Shown: positions 24,633 through 34,100, counted from the first letter of the stretch. The stretch is 64,000 nt of DNA from Luteimonas fraxinea (GCF_021233355.1 NZ_CP089507.1:3349001-3413000); one strand, 5' to 3'. Numbers and translations: made by a program. The notes: generated from the letters alone by a model not told the origin.

Positions 24633-24711
24633 GATCCGCCGAGTTGGCCTTCGCGCTCGCGTCGCGAGGCGCCCCACAGCCCCGCGCACCGCGATCTGTG
24701 ACAATCCCCGC

Positions 24712-25482
24712 ATGAGCACATCCACCGGTTTCGTCGTCGCCATTCCCGCGCGTTACGCGTCCACACGCTTGCCGGGCAAGCCCCTGCAACTGCTCGGCGG
24801 CGAACCGCTGGTGCTGCATGTCGCGCGGCGTGCGCTGGCGGCCGGGGCAGGCGAGGTCTGGGTCGCGACCGACGACACCCGCGTGCGCGACGCACTGGCC
24901 GGCACCGCGGTGCAGGTGGCGATGACGTCGCCCGATCATCCGTCCGGCACCGATCGTCTGGCCGAGTGCGCCGCGCTCGCCGGTTGGGACGACACGCGCG
25001 TGGTCGTGAACCTGCAGGGCGATGAGCCGTTCGCGCCGGTCTCGGGCATCCAGGCAGTCGCCGAGCTTGCATCGCAACAAGGCGTGGATCTCGCGACGCT
25101 GTGCGTGCCGGTCGAGGATGTCGAGACGTTGCTCGATCCCAATGCCGTCAAGGTCGTGCGCGGCGCGCAGGGCGATGCGCTGTACTTCAGTCGCGCGCCG
25201 GTGCCGTGGCCGCGCGATGCGTTCGCGCGCAGCCGCGATGTGATGCCCGAGGGCGACTGGTGGCGGCACATCGGCATCTACGGCTATCGCGTCGGCTTCC
25301 TGAAGCAGTTCGCGGCGATGCCGCCGGGGCGGCTGGAACAGATCGAAATGCTCGAACAACTGCGCGTGCTCGAGGCCGGGCACCGCGTGGCGGTCGGCAT
25401 CGCGGCCGAGTCGTTCCCGCCGGGCGTCGATACGCCCGAAGACCTCGCCCGCGCCGAAGCGCGTCTGGCGGCTGGCGGATGA
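24712..25482 (+). CDS. kdsB: CMP-3-deoxy-D-manno-octulosonate cytidylyltransferase
   Basis: Activates KDO with CTP for LPS inner-core synthesis. 256 aa. It begins [19 protein letters not shown] (nucleotide-binding loop), followed by [46 protein letters not shown] and [15 protein letters not shown]. All family motifs are in order. The start MSTSTGFVV is chosen; a much longer upstream frame only reads through the extragenic repeats. The next gene overlaps its stop. Confidence 0.95.
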   Translation: MSTSTGFVVAIPARYASTRLPGKPLQLLGGEPLVLHVARRALAAGAGEVWVATDDTRVRDALAGTAVQVAMTSPDHPSGTDRLAECAALAGWDDTRVVVNLQGDEPFAPVSGIQAVAELASQQGVDLATLCVPVEDVETLLDPNAVKVVRGAQGDALYFSRAPVPWPRDAFARSRDVMPEGDWWRHIGIYGYRVGFLKQFAAMPPGRLEQIEMLEQLRVLEAGHRVAVGIAAESFPPGVDTPEDLARAEARLAAGG

Positions 25483-25961
25483 CCCGCCTGCTGGTGGTGT
25501 GCCTCGGCAACATCTGCCGCTCGCCGGTGGCCGAAGGTGCGTTGCGCGCGCGGATCGAGGCGGCGGGCCTGCGCGATGTCATCGAGGTCGATTCCTGCGG
25601 CACTGGCGACTGGCATGTCGGCGATCCGCCGGACCCGCGCGCGATCCGCAGCGCCGCCGCGCACGGCGTCGACATCGCCGGCCTGCGTGCCCGCAGGCTC
25701 GACGACGCGGATTACCGCGACTTCGACGTGCTGCTGTGCGCCGACGCCAGCACCCTGCGCATCGTGCACGAGCGCCAGCCGGCCGATGCCACCGGCGAAA
25801 TCGCCCTGTTGCTCGACTGGGCCGGGCAGGGCAGCGGTGACGTGCCGGACCCGTACACGGGCGACGCGGCGGGCTTCGAATCGGTCTGGCAAATGGTCGA
25901 TGCGGCGGCCGAAGCGGTCGTCGCGCGGCATCGACGCGGCGCCCCGGCCGTTCGCGCATAA
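25479..25961 (+). CDS. Low-molecular-weight protein-tyrosine-phosphatase
   Basis: 160 aa. The active-site loop [10 protein letters not shown] (C-x5-R-S) is at the very N-terminus and the general-acid loop PDPYTG near residue 125, both in the usual positions. Such enzymes dephosphorylate bacterial tyrosine kinases (often of exopolysaccharide synthesis) or small metabolites. ATGA overlap with kdsB indicates co-expression. Confidence 0.92.
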   Translation: MTRLLVVCLGNICRSPVAEGALRARIEAAGLRDVIEVDSCGTGDWHVGDPPDPRAIRSAAAHGVDIAGLRARRLDDADYRDFDVLLCADASTLRIVHERQPADATGEIALLLDWAGQGSGDVPDPYTGDAAGFESVWQMVDAAAEAVVARHRRGAPAVRA

Positions 25962-25968
25962 TCCGGCC

Positions 25969-27396
25969 ATGACCGACGCCGTGACCGCACCCGAGTTCCC
26001 GGCCAGCCTGGAGTGGCTGAACCTGACCGACCCGCTGCGCATGTCGCAGCTGCGGGGAAAGGTGTGTGCGCTCGCGTTCGTGAATCTCGCCTCGGCCTGG
26101 TCGCAGCAGCGTCTGGCGGATCTGGGTCATCTGCGTGCGCGGCATCGCGAACGGCTCAATGTCGTCGCGGTGCACGTACCGCGGTTCGATGCCGAGCGCG
26201 AATCACGCCGCAGCAGCAAACGCGCGCATCGCCAGCACGTCGAGTTTCCGGTCGCCCACGATCCGGACTGGACGCTGTGGCAGCACTACGGCATCGAAGC
26301 CTGGCCGACGGTCGTGCTGATCGATGGCGAGGGCCGGGTGCGCGAACGCATCGTCGGCGAAGGCGGCATCCGCGAACTCGATGCACGCGTCAGCGCGCTG
26401 GCGGCCGAACTCACCCCGCACGCGGTCAACGGCGATCCGATCCGCATGCGTCGCAGCGGCGAACCGCCGTTGCCGTTGCGCTTTCCGGTCGGCCTCGCGC
26501 TGTCGGGCAATTTTCTCTATGTCGCCGACAGCGGCCATCACCGCGTGCTCGAATGCGACACCAGCGGCCGCGTGCTGCGGCAGTTCGGCAGCGGCAGTCC
26601 CGGTTTCATCGACGGGCCGATGGAACTGGCTGCGTTCACCCGGCCGCACGGCATCTATGTCGAACGCGATGTGCTCTATGTCGCCGACACCGGCAATCAC
26701 GCGGTGCGGCGCATCGAACTGCGCAGCGGTGACATCTCGACGATCTGTGGTGCGGGCCGTCCCGGCATTACCGCCGAGGGCGCGCTGAGCGATCCGCGCG
26801 CCGTCGCGCTCGACCAGCCGCGCGACATCGTGCTGGCCGGCGACAAGCTCTACATCGCCTGCGCCGGCGACAACCGCATCTGGCGGCTCGATCTCGGCCG
26901 TTCGACGATCGAACTGCTGGCCGGCAACGGCAAGCTCGCGGTGATGGATGGCAGCGGGTCGATGGCCTCGTTCGGTGAACCGGTATCGCTGGCCTGCGTG
27001 CAGCAGACGCTCTACGTCTGCGATGCCAGCGGCTCCGCGATCCGCAGCGTGCACACGCGCACCGGTGCGGTCTCGACGCTGGTGGGCCAGGATCCCTGGC
27101 AGTTCGGCCGCGTCGACGGTCCGCGTACCGACGCCCGCATGCAGCATCCGCAGGCGCTCGCGCTCGAACCCGATGCGCCGGTGCTGTGGATCGCCGATGC
27201 CGGCAACGACAGCCTGCGTCGTCTGCGGCTGGGCGGCGGCGAACTGACTTCTTTCGATCTGCCGCAGCGCCTGCATGCGCCCGGCGGTCTGGCGATCGGC
27301 AGCGATGCGGTGTGGATCGCCGATACCGATGCGCACGCCGTGCTGCGGCTCGACCCCGTCAGCGGCGCCGTGCGGCACGTTCCGATAGGCGAATGA
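25969..27396 (+). CDS. Thioredoxin-like/NHL beta-propeller fusion protein
   Basis: 475 aa. Residues 10-145 form a thioredoxin-fold domain (ALAFVNLASAWSQQRLADLG to WPTVVLIDGEGRVRERIVGE). Residues 165-470 are NHL repeats with recurring LYVADSGHHRVL, LYVADTGNHAVRR and LWIADAGNDSLRRL blades. The layout resembles NHLRC2. The redox site W-C-x-x-C is absent: ASAWSQQ occupies that position, so it is probably not an oxidoreductase. No signal peptide is seen. It overlaps uvrC (ATGA). Confidence 0.82.
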   Translation: MTDAVTAPEFPASLEWLNLTDPLRMSQLRGKVCALAFVNLASAWSQQRLADLGHLRARHRERLNVVAVHVPRFDAERESRRSSKRAHRQHVEFPVAHDPDWTLWQHYGIEAWPTVVLIDGEGRVRERIVGEGGIRELDARVSALAAELTPHAVNGDPIRMRRSGEPPLPLRFPVGLALSGNFLYVADSGHHRVLECDTSGRVLRQFGSGSPGFIDGPMELAAFTRPHGIYVERDVLYVADTGNHAVRRIELRSGDISTICGAGRPGITAEGALSDPRAVALDQPRDIVLAGDKLYIACAGDNRIWRLDLGRSTIELLAGNGKLAVMDGSGSMASFGEPVSLACVQQTLYVCDASGSAIRSVHTRTGAVSTLVGQDPWQFGRVDGPRTDARMQHPQALALEPDAPVLWIADAGNDSLRRLRLGGGELTSFDLPQRLHAPGGLAIGSDAVWIADTDAHAVLRLDPVSGAVRHVPIGE

Positions 27397-29318
27397 CCGG
27401 GCCGCGCAAGACAAGCGGCGGCGGCGTGATGTTCGACGGCAAGGCGTTCGTCGCTGGGCTCAGCACCGCACCGGGCGTCTACCGCATGTATGCGGCGGAC
27501 GACGCCGTGCTGTACGTGGGCAAGGCCGCGGACCTGCGCAAGCGCGTGGCGAGCTACTTCAACGCCTCGCCCAAGGTCACGCGGACGATGGCGATGATCG
27601 CGCAGATCGCGCGCATGGAAACCACGGTGACCCGCAGCGAAGCCGAAGCGCTGCTGCTGGAAAACCAGCTCATCAAGTCTCTCAAGCCGCGCTACAACGT
27701 CTCGCTGCGCGACGACAAGAGTTATCCGTACGTGCTGGTGACCAGCGACGACTGGCCGCGCATCGCCGTGCATCGTGGGCCACGCAACGTGCCCGGCCGT
27801 TACTTCGGCCCGTATCCGGGCGTGACCGCGGTGCGCGAGACGCTGAATCTGATGCAGAAGCTGTTCAAGCTGCGCAACTGCGAGGACAGCGTATTCCGCA
27901 ACCGCTCGCGGCCGTGCCTGCAGCACCAGATCGGCCGCTGCACCGCGCCCTGTGTCGGCATGATCTCCGCGCAGGACTACGGTGATGCCGTGCGCCGCGC
28001 GTCGCTGTTCCTTGACGGTCGCAGCGACGAACTCACGCAGGAAGTCACGCGCGACATGGAAGCGGCGGCCGATAAGCTCGACTTCGAAGACGCCGCGCGC
28101 CTGCGCGATCTGCTCGGCAACATGCGCAGCATGCAGGCGCGCCAGTACGTCGACGGCAAGGTCGCCGAACTCGACGTACTCGCCTGCGCGATGCAGGGCA
28201 GTCAGGCCTGCGTGCTGCTGCTGGCGTTCCGCGACGGCCGCAATCTCGGCACGCGCGCGTTCCATCCGCGCACCAACGGCAGCGACGATCCGGCCGAAGT
28301 GCTGGCCGCGTTCGTGTCCCAGCATTACGCCGAGCAGACGCCGCCGCGCGAGATCGTGCTCGACCGCGCGATCGAGGACATCGCGCTGCTCGAACAGGCC
28401 TTCAGCGAGTCCACCGGCCGCCGTGTGCAGATCAAGACCAGCGTGCGCGGCGATCGTGCGCGCTATGTGGATCTCGCGCGTCGCAACGCCGAGATCTCGC
28501 TGGCGACGGAAATGAGCAGCCAGGCCGCGCAGAACGCGCGCGCCGAATCGCTGCGCGAGATGCTCGGCCTCGCCACGCTCGCGCAACGCATCGAGTGTTT
28601 CGACATCAGCCACACCATGGGCGAGGCGACGGTCGCCTCGTGCGTGGTGTTCGATGCCGCGGGCCCGGTGCGCGGCCAGTACCGGCGCTACAACATCGCC
28701 GGCATCGAGCCGGGCGACGATTACGCGGCGATGCACCAGGCGTTGACACGGCGCTTCCGCAAGGCGGCTGACGCGCGCGCGGCAGAAGTCGCAGCGGTGG
28801 AGGCGGGCACGCAGGTACCTGTGGCCGCGGAAGCAGCGGGCATCCTGCCCGACGTGCTGCTGATCGATGGCGGTACGGGTCAGGTCGCGCAGGCGCGCGC
28901 CGTGCTCGACGCGCTGGGCATCACCGGCATCTGTCTGGTCGGCGTGGCCAAGGGCGAGGCGCGCAAGCCGGGCGACGAGACCCTGCTGCTGCCGGACGGT
29001 CGCGCGCTCAAGCCCGGCGCAGCCTCGCCCGGCCTGCAACTGGTGCAGCAGGTGCGCGACGAAGCGCACCGCTTTGCGATCACCGGTCATCGTGGACGCC
29101 GCCAGAAGGCGCGCACCACCAGCCGCCTCGAGGACATTCCCGGCATCGGCCCGCGCCGCCGCGCCAGCCTGCTGAAGCATTTCGGCGGCCTGGGCGGGCT
29201 CAAGGCCGCCGGCGCCGAGCAGATCGCCCAGGTGGAAGGCGTCAACGCAGCGCTCGCGCAACGCATCTATGCGACCCTACACGGGCTCGACCCCGGCCCT
29301 GGCGCCGGACACGACTGA
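27393..29318 (+). CDS. uvrC: Excinuclease ABC subunit C
   Basis: Makes both incisions in nucleotide-excision repair with UvrA and UvrB. 641 aa. GIY-YIG domain at the N-terminus (PGVYRMYAADDAVLYVGKA), four-cysteine-type segment C-x-HQIGRC-APC, UVR domain (LDFEDAARLRDLL), RNase H-like endonuclease with RIECFDISHTMGE and VLLIDGGTGQV plus EAHRFAI, and C-terminal helix-hairpin-helix (DIPGIGPRRRASLLKHFGG). The start is the ATG inside the previous stop. pgsA follows 18 bp later, the usual partner. Confidence 0.96.
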   Translation: MTGPRKTSGGGVMFDGKAFVAGLSTAPGVYRMYAADDAVLYVGKAADLRKRVASYFNASPKVTRTMAMIAQIARMETTVTRSEAEALLLENQLIKSLKPRYNVSLRDDKSYPYVLVTSDDWPRIAVHRGPRNVPGRYFGPYPGVTAVRETLNLMQKLFKLRNCEDSVFRNRSRPCLQHQIGRCTAPCVGMISAQDYGDAVRRASLFLDGRSDELTQEVTRDMEAAADKLDFEDAARLRDLLGNMRSMQARQYVDGKVAELDVLACAMQGSQACVLLLAFRDGRNLGTRAFHPRTNGSDDPAEVLAAFVSQHYAEQTPPREIVLDRAIEDIALLEQAFSESTGRRVQIKTSVRGDRARYVDLARRNAEISLATEMSSQAAQNARAESLREMLGLATLAQRIECFDISHTMGEATVASCVVFDAAGPVRGQYRRYNIAGIEPGDDYAAMHQALTRRFRKAADARAAEVAAVEAGTQVPVAAEAAGILPDVLLIDGGTGQVAQARAVLDALGITGICLVGVAKGEARKPGDETLLLPDGRALKPGAASPGLQLVQQVRDEAHRFAITGHRGRRQKARTTSRLEDIPGIGPRRRASLLKHFGGLGGLKAAGAEQIAQVEGVNAALAQRIYATLHGLDPGPGAGHD

Positions 29319-29336
29319 ATCCCCCACAGGCGTCCG

Positions 29337-29936
29337 ATGAAATTCACGATTCCCACCTGGATCACGCTGATGCGGATCATGCTGATCCCGGTGCTGGTGC
29401 TGGTGTTCTATTTGCCGTTCCAGTGGACCAACTTCGCGACCGCGATCGTGTTCGCATTCGCGTCGATCACCGACTGGCTTGACGGCTGGATCGCGCGCAA
29501 ATACCACCAGTACTCCGCATTCGGCGCATTCCTCGATCCGGTGGCCGACAAGCTGATGGTCGCGGTCGCGCTGTTCCTGATCGTGCAGGGTCACCCGACG
29601 CCGTGGATGGCGTTCTGGGCGGCGGTGATCGTGGGTCGCGAGATCGCGGTGTCCGCGCTGCGCGAATGGATGGCCGAACTCGGCCAGCGTGCGACCGTGC
29701 GCGTCGCGGCGATCGGCAAGATCAAGACGATCGCGCAGATGGTCGCGCTGCTGTGCCTGCTGTACTCGGTGACGCCCGACCAGCCGCCGCGTCCGCTGCC
29801 GTGGCTCGGCCGCGAGATCTTCATCATCGGCGACTGGTTGCTGGCGATTGCAGCGATCCTGACGTTGTGGTCGGGGCTGCTGTATCTGCGTGCCGCGTGG
29901 CCGATCATGCGCGCTGCGGAAAAGAACAAGTATTGA
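29337..29936 (+). CDS. pgsA: CDP-diacylglycerol-glycerol-3-phosphate 3-phosphatidyltransferase
   Basis: Commits CDP-diacylglycerol to phosphatidylglycerol synthesis in the inner membrane. 199 aa with several membrane helices and the CDP-alcohol phosphotransferase signature DWLDGWIARKYHQYSAFGAF-LDPVADK, matching D-x2-DG-x2-AR-x8-G-x3-D-x3-D. The operon ends here, and the tRNA promoter overlaps its stop codon. Confidence 0.95.
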   Translation: MKFTIPTWITLMRIMLIPVLVLVFYLPFQWTNFATAIVFAFASITDWLDGWIARKYHQYSAFGAFLDPVADKLMVAVALFLIVQGHPTPWMAFWAAVIVGREIAVSALREWMAELGQRATVRVAAIGKIKTIAQMVALLCLLYSVTPDQPPRPLPWLGREIFIIGDWLLAIAAILTLWSGLLYLRAAWPIMRAAEKNKY

Positions 29937-29960
29937 CACCCCGGTGGCGATGGGTAGAAT
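29933..29960 (+). promoter_or_regulatory. Promoter of the tRNA cluster
   Basis: TTGACA (29,933-29,938), 16-bp spacer, TAGAAT (29,955-29,960), 12 bp before the first tRNA-Gly. The -35 box contains the pgsA stop codon. Confidence 0.7.
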
Positions 29961-29972
29961 TTCGCCTCCCAA

Positions 29973-30048
29973 GCGGGAATAGCTCAGTTGGTAGAGCGCA
30001 ACCTTGCCAAGGTTGAGGTCGAGGGTTCGAGCCCCTTTTCCCGCTCCA
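29973..30048 (+). tRNA. tRNA-Gly(GCC), copy 1
   Basis: 76 nt including encoded CCA. Acceptor GCGGGAA pairs with TTCCCGC; D-arm AGCTCAGTTGGTAGAGC; anticodon loop CTTGCCAAG with GCC; T-arm GAGGGTTCGAGCCCCTT. Identical to the copy at 30,245. Confidence 0.97.
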
Positions 30049-30055
30049 GTTTCGA

Positions 30056-30094
30056 AGACGAAGCCCCGGTTGTACGCGGGGTTTCGTTTTGTCG
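30056..30094 (+). terminator. Hairpin between tRNA-Gly and tRNA-Cys
   Basis: CGAAGCCCCG, 8-nt loop, CGGGGTTTCG followed by TTTTG: a stem with a short T run. It could terminate or act as a processing stem. Confidence 0.55.
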
Positions 30095-30124
30095 ACAGGA
30101 CCCAAAGTCCTGCACGGCGTCACC

Positions 30125-30198
30125 GGCCTGGTGGCAGAGTGGTTATGCAGCGGATTGCAAATCCGTGTACGCCGGTTCGATTCCGACCCAGGCCTCCA
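30125..30198 (+). tRNA. tRNA-Cys(GCA)
   Basis: 74 nt. Acceptor GGCCTGG/CCAGGCC, discriminator T and encoded CCA; anticodon loop GATTGCAAATC with GCA; T-arm GCCGGTTCGATTCCGAC. Confidence 0.96.
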
Positions 30199-30244
30199 GC
30201 CGGCGCACCACACAGGTCGCAGGCGGGTTACAATTCGGTTCCAA

Positions 30245-30320
30245 GCGGGAATAGCTCAGTTGGTAGAGCGCAACCTTGCCAAGGTTGAGGTCGAGGGTTC
30301 GAGCCCCTTTTCCCGCTCCA
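30245..30320 (+). tRNA. tRNA-Gly(GCC), copy 2
   Basis: 76 nt, identical in sequence to copy 1 at 29,973-30,048, including the encoded CCA. GCC anticodon in CTTGCCAAG. Confidence 0.97.
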
Positions 30321-30324
30321 GTTC

Positions 30325-30353
30325 GAAAGGCCCTGCAGATGCAGGGCTTTTTC
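30325..30353 (+). terminator. Rho-independent terminator after tRNA-Gly copy 2
   Basis: AAGGCCCTGCAGATGCAGGGCTTTTTC: the stem GCCCTGCA/TGCAGGGC with a two-base loop and a run of five T. Confidence 0.8.
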
Positions 30354-30423
30354 GTATCTGGCGTCGCGCGATTGACGCGGCGGTTCCAATCGACGGCGCG
30401 CTGGGGCACGCTGTCGACCGCCT

Positions 30424-30510
30424 GCCCGGATGGCGAAACTGGTAGACGCACCGGACTTAAAATCCGTTGGCCGCAAGGTCGTGCCGGTTCGATTCCGGCT
30501 CCGGGCACCA
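30424..30510 (+). tRNA. tRNA-Leu(TAA)
   Basis: 87 nt with the long variable arm of class II tRNAs. Acceptor GCCCGGA/TCCGGGC, encoded CCA; anticodon loop GACTTAAAATC with TAA; variable arm TTGGCCGCAAGGTCGT; T-arm GCCGGTTCGATTCCGGC. Confidence 0.96.
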
Positions 30511-30690
30511 TCGTCGGCCGCTGCTTCTGCAGACCGACTTCGCAGTTCCCACGCATTCCCCACAGTTCGACGCGTGTCTTCACGGGCACATGCGCGCGAT
30601 CGGTTCAGGGTTCGACCACAGCGGATGCAGGGCTGGTCGGCGAGAGGGACGGGTACGCCGCCGGCGTGCCCCGGGACGGGCGCCACCACG

Positions 30691-31662
30691 ATGATTTCGA
30701 GACTCCGGAACAATTTCCAACTGGCCATCATCACCCTGCTCGGGCTGGTGACTGCGGTCGTGCTCGGCAGTTTTCTGGTGTGGCGAGTCGCGCGCGGCGA
30801 CTGGGGCGTCGCGATGCTGGATGCAGCCGTCGTCGTCACGATGGTCGCGATCGTACGACTGGCGTGGCGCGAGGGGCGCACCGAACGCGCAGGCGCGTGG
30901 ATGGTGGTGCTCAATTCCGGTTTCGCGATTCTTGCGTGCCTGACCCTCGGCCCGGCGGCAAGCGGCTGGGTCTACGTCGCGCTGATGACCAACTTCTATC
31001 TGGCGCCGCTGCGCGTGGCGACGTGGAGCGGGGCAGTGCTGCTGGTCGCGTCGGCGACGCTGCTGTGGCGCGACGTCGGGCCGTACCACATCAGCACGCT
31101 GGTGACGTGGTCGCTGGTCTATGGCTTCTCACTGGTGTTCGCGCGACGGCTGCGTACGCACAGCGATTCGCTGGAACTGATGGCGAGCGTCGATCCACTG
31201 ACGCGCATCCCCAACCGCGGCATGCTCGAAGCCGATCTGCGGCATGCAATCGCCACTGGCCAGACCGGTCGCGCAGGTCTGCTGGTGCTCGACATCGATC
31301 GCTTCAAGACCGTCAACGACACCTTCGGCCATGCGGCCGGCGACGCGGTGCTGATCGATCTGGCCGTGCTGCTGCGCGAAGAGCTGCGGCAGGGCGATTC
31401 GGTCTATCGCTTCGGCGGCGAGGAATTCGTGATGCTGTTGCCGGTGCTGTCGGAGCAGGCGCTGACACGCGCGGCCGAGCGCGTGCGTGATGCGGTGGCG
31501 ACGCGACTTGTCGGGCCTGGCGGACGGATCACCGTCGCAGTGGGCGGCGCGATGCTGTCGGCGGAGCGCGACTGGCAGGACTGGTTCGCACGCGCGGACG
31601 CGTCGCTGTATCAGGCCAAGCGCGCGGGTGGCAATGCGATCCACATCGCCGAGCCGCTCTGA
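30691..31662 (+). CDS. Membrane-bound diguanylate cyclase (GGDEF)
   Basis: Makes cyclic di-GMP from GTP. 323 aa: about five or six N-terminal helices (residues 10-150), then a C-terminal GGDEF domain with DPLTRIPNRGMLE, LLVLDIDRFKTVNDTFGH and the active-site motif RFGGEEF. The product-inhibition I-site RxxD (RQGD) is present five residues upstream of GGEEF. The start MISRLRNNFQ has the nearest plausible methionine to the first helix. It is transcribed after the tRNA-Leu gene and converges with the next genes. Confidence 0.93.
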   Translation: MISRLRNNFQLAIITLLGLVTAVVLGSFLVWRVARGDWGVAMLDAAVVVTMVAIVRLAWREGRTERAGAWMVVLNSGFAILACLTLGPAASGWVYVALMTNFYLAPLRVATWSGAVLLVASATLLWRDVGPYHISTLVTWSLVYGFSLVFARRLRTHSDSLELMASVDPLTRIPNRGMLEADLRHAIATGQTGRAGLLVLDIDRFKTVNDTFGHAAGDAVLIDLAVLLREELRQGDSVYRFGGEEFVMLLPVLSEQALTRAAERVRDAVATRLVGPGGRITVAVGGAMLSAERDWQDWFARADASLYQAKRAGGNAIHIAEPL

Positions 31663-31674
31663 GCGACTCGCCGA

Positions 31675-31983
31675 TCAGCCGGGGCCGGCGTGATGCGCGA
31701 CGCCGCTTGCATTGTCGTCTTCCCAATCGCGCTGCACGGTGCCGTCGCGTGCAGCGCGTACGCGGCGGACTGCAGAGAGTCTGCGCCGCCAGCGCAACGC
31801 GGCGCCGAGGATCGACAGCATCCCGAGCCCGGCCGCCATGACGATGACCCAGGGCGCGAGTCCCACGAGTGGCGACAGAATCGAACCGGCCGTATTGCGC
31901 AAGGCGAGTGCGAATACCGCGCCCGTGATCAGGATGTAGGTGGGCAGTACGAGCAGGCGCCAGATCGTCCGCGGCGAGATCAT
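31675..31983 (-). CDS. Small membrane protein, unknown
   Basis: 102 aa, two hydrophobic helices (about residues 9-30 and 38-62) and a highly basic then acidic C-terminus (RWRRRLSAVRRVRAARDG). No family recognised. It overlaps the stop of the upstream 83-aa gene by four bases, so the two form a two-gene unit. Confidence 0.6.
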   Translation of the reverse strand: MISPRTIWRLLVLPTYILITGAVFALALRNTAGSILSPLVGLAPWVIVMAAGLGMLSILGAALRWRRRLSAVRRVRAARDGTVQRDWEDDNASGVAHHAGPG

Positions 31984-32231
31984 GAGGCTGTGCCCTGCGA
32001 GGTGAGCTGCTCCAGTCCGACGACCGGCGCTGCATCCGGCAGGCCGCGCATGCTGCGGAAATGCGCGGCGGCAGCCTCACGTGCCGTGTCCCAGGCGATC
32101 GCGCGCGGCATCTGTTCCCACTGCGCGCGCAGCACCGGTTCGAGTTCATGCCAGTCCGCGTCGGGACGGTCCGCGTGCACGGCGCGCGTCATTTCCGCGA
32201 GGACCACCGGGTTGTAGGCAAGTTGCGACAT
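31980..32231 (-). CDS. Hypothetical 83-aa protein
   Basis: A small soluble helical protein: MSQLAYNPVVLAEMTRAV, W-ELEPVLRAQWEQMPRAIAWDTAR and a C-terminal low-complexity tail. No family identified. The start used is the internal ATG; the longer in-frame ATG at 32,309 overlaps the leader of the divergent flavoprotein. Coupled to the membrane protein downstream. Confidence 0.55.
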   Translation of the reverse strand: MSQLAYNPVVLAEMTRAVHADRPDADWHELEPVLRAQWEQMPRAIAWDTAREAAAAHFRSMRGLPDAAPVVGLEQLTSQGTAS

Positions 32232-32468
32232 GGACGTTCGGGCATGGGTGGGGTTCGATTCGACAGTAGGCAGCGCCCCGCCAAACCCCCGTGAAGCAGA
32301 CGGGTGCACAACGGAACATTCAGTTTCGGGTGGCCCCGTGACAGTTCGCTACCTACCATGCGTACAACGCGCAGCATGGGCCGGAACGGCCTGCAACTGG
32401 ATTTCACCGTCGTCCGGGGAGGATGGCGCGCCGGGCGTCATCTGCCGGCGGTCTTGAAAGGGAACCCG

Positions 32469-34100
32469 ATGACCCGCTATCTCACATTCGCTCTGTGCGT
32501 CGTCTTGGCGCTGGTCTCGATCGCCATGGCGTCGCTGCACCAGTCGATGGGGTGGGCGCTCGCCGCGGTGCCGTTGCTGGCGCTGTCGGTGCTGGGCACG
32601 GTCGATCTGTTGCAGACGCGCGCGACGCTGCGCCGCAGCTATCCGCTGACCGCGCACTTCCGCTACGGCCTCGAAGCGTTCCGTCCCGAGATCCGCCAGT
32701 ACTTCATCGAGGACGACCAGGACGAAGTGCCGTTCTCGCGCCAGCAGCGCGCCCTGGTTTACCAGCGGGCGAAGAACGTCAGCGACGTAGTGCCGTTCGG
32801 CAGCGAGTTGCCGATGTACGGCACGCAGTACGAGTGGATCAACCATTCGCTGGTGCCTGCGCATGCCGCGTCGCACGACTTCCGCGTGCCGGTCGGCGAC
32901 GAACGCGCGCAGCCGTACACCGCGAGCATCTTCAACATCTCGGCCATGAGTTTCGGCTCGCTGTCGGCGAACGCGATCCGCGCGCTGAATCTCGGCGCGA
33001 AGCGCGGCAACTTCTTCCACGACACCGGCGAAGGCGCGATCTCGGATTACCACCGCGAGCATGGCGGCGATCTGGTCTGGGAGGTCGGCTCGGGGTACTT
33101 CGGCTGTCGCGATGCCAAGGGCCGATTCGATGAAGACCTGTTCGCACGCCATGCGGCCGAGCCGCAGGTGCGCATGGTCGAACTGAAACTCTCTCAAGGC
33201 GCCAAGCCCGGTCATGGCGGCATGCTGCCCGGCGCCAAGGTCACGCCGGAAATCGCGGAAACGCGGGGCATTCCGGTCGGCCAGGACTGCGAATCGCCGG
33301 CCGCGCACACCACGTTCTCGACGCCGCTCGGCCTGCTGGAATTCGTCGACCGCATGCGCACGCTGTCGGGCGGCAAGCCGGCGGGATTCAAACTCGCGAT
33401 CGGACATCCCTGGGAATGGTTCGGCATCGCGCGCGCGATGCTCGACAGCGGCATCCTGCCGGACTTCATCGTCGTCGATGGCGCCGAGGGCGGCACCGGC
33501 GCGGCGCCGTCGGAGTTCATCAACCATGTCGGCCTGCCGCTACAGGAGGCGCTGATGCTGGTGCACAACACCCTGGTCGGCATCGGCTTGCGCGACCGCA
33601 TCCGCGTCGCCGCGGCCGGCAAGATCACCAGCGGCTTCGACATCGCGCGCACGCTGGCGATGGGCGCGGACTGGTGCAACGCAGGCCGTGGTTTCATGTT
33701 CTCGCTCGGCTGCATCCAGTCGCGCACCTGCCATACCGACCAGTGCCCCACGGGCGTGGCCACGCAGGATCCGGCGCGCTGGCGCCTGCTCGACGTGCCG
33801 GACAAGGCCAACCGCGTGTTCCATTTCCACCAGAACACGCTGAAGGCACTGCGCGACATGATCGGCGCTGCAGGACTGGAACACCCGATGCAGATCGGCC
33901 CCGAGCACATCCTGCGTCGCGTTTCGCCGACCGAAGTGCGTTCACTGGCGGCGCTGTATCGCTTCCTCGAGCCGGGAGAGCTGTTGACCGGCGTGCCCGA
34001 GCACGCGGTGTTCAAGACCTTCTGGCCGAGCGCGCGCGCCGACAGCTTCGCGCCGCCGGCGCGGGCATCGGCGATGCACGTGGCGAAGCGGACGCACTAG
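32469..34100 (+). CDS. FMN-binding glutamate synthase family protein (GltB2-type)
   Basis: 543 aa. Two N-terminal membrane helices (about residues 5-22 and 27-46), then the central FMN/Fe-S TIM-barrel domain of glutamate synthase: SIFNISAMSFGSLSANAIRA, FHDTGEGAISDYH, ELKLSQGAKPGHGGMLPG, DFIVVDGAEGGTGAAP, AAGKITSGFDIARTLAMGAD and the cluster CIQSRTCHTDQCPTGVAT. There is no amidotransferase domain, so it is not a classical GOGAT, and its substrate is undefined. The ATG is preceded by AAAGGGAA. Confidence 0.9.
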   Translation: MTRYLTFALCVVLALVSIAMASLHQSMGWALAAVPLLALSVLGTVDLLQTRATLRRSYPLTAHFRYGLEAFRPEIRQYFIEDDQDEVPFSRQQRALVYQRAKNVSDVVPFGSELPMYGTQYEWINHSLVPAHAASHDFRVPVGDERAQPYTASIFNISAMSFGSLSANAIRALNLGAKRGNFFHDTGEGAISDYHREHGGDLVWEVGSGYFGCRDAKGRFDEDLFARHAAEPQVRMVELKLSQGAKPGHGGMLPGAKVTPEIAETRGIPVGQDCESPAAHTTFSTPLGLLEFVDRMRTLSGGKPAGFKLAIGHPWEWFGIARAMLDSGILPDFIVVDGAEGGTGAAPSEFINHVGLPLQEALMLVHNTLVGIGLRDRIRVAAAGKITSGFDIARTLAMGADWCNAGRGFMFSLGCIQSRTCHTDQCPTGVATQDPARWRLLDVPDKANRVFHFHQNTLKALRDMIGAAGLEHPMQIGPEHILRRVSPTEVRSLAALYRFLEPGELLTGVPEHAVFKTFWPSARADSFAPPARASAMHVAKRTH

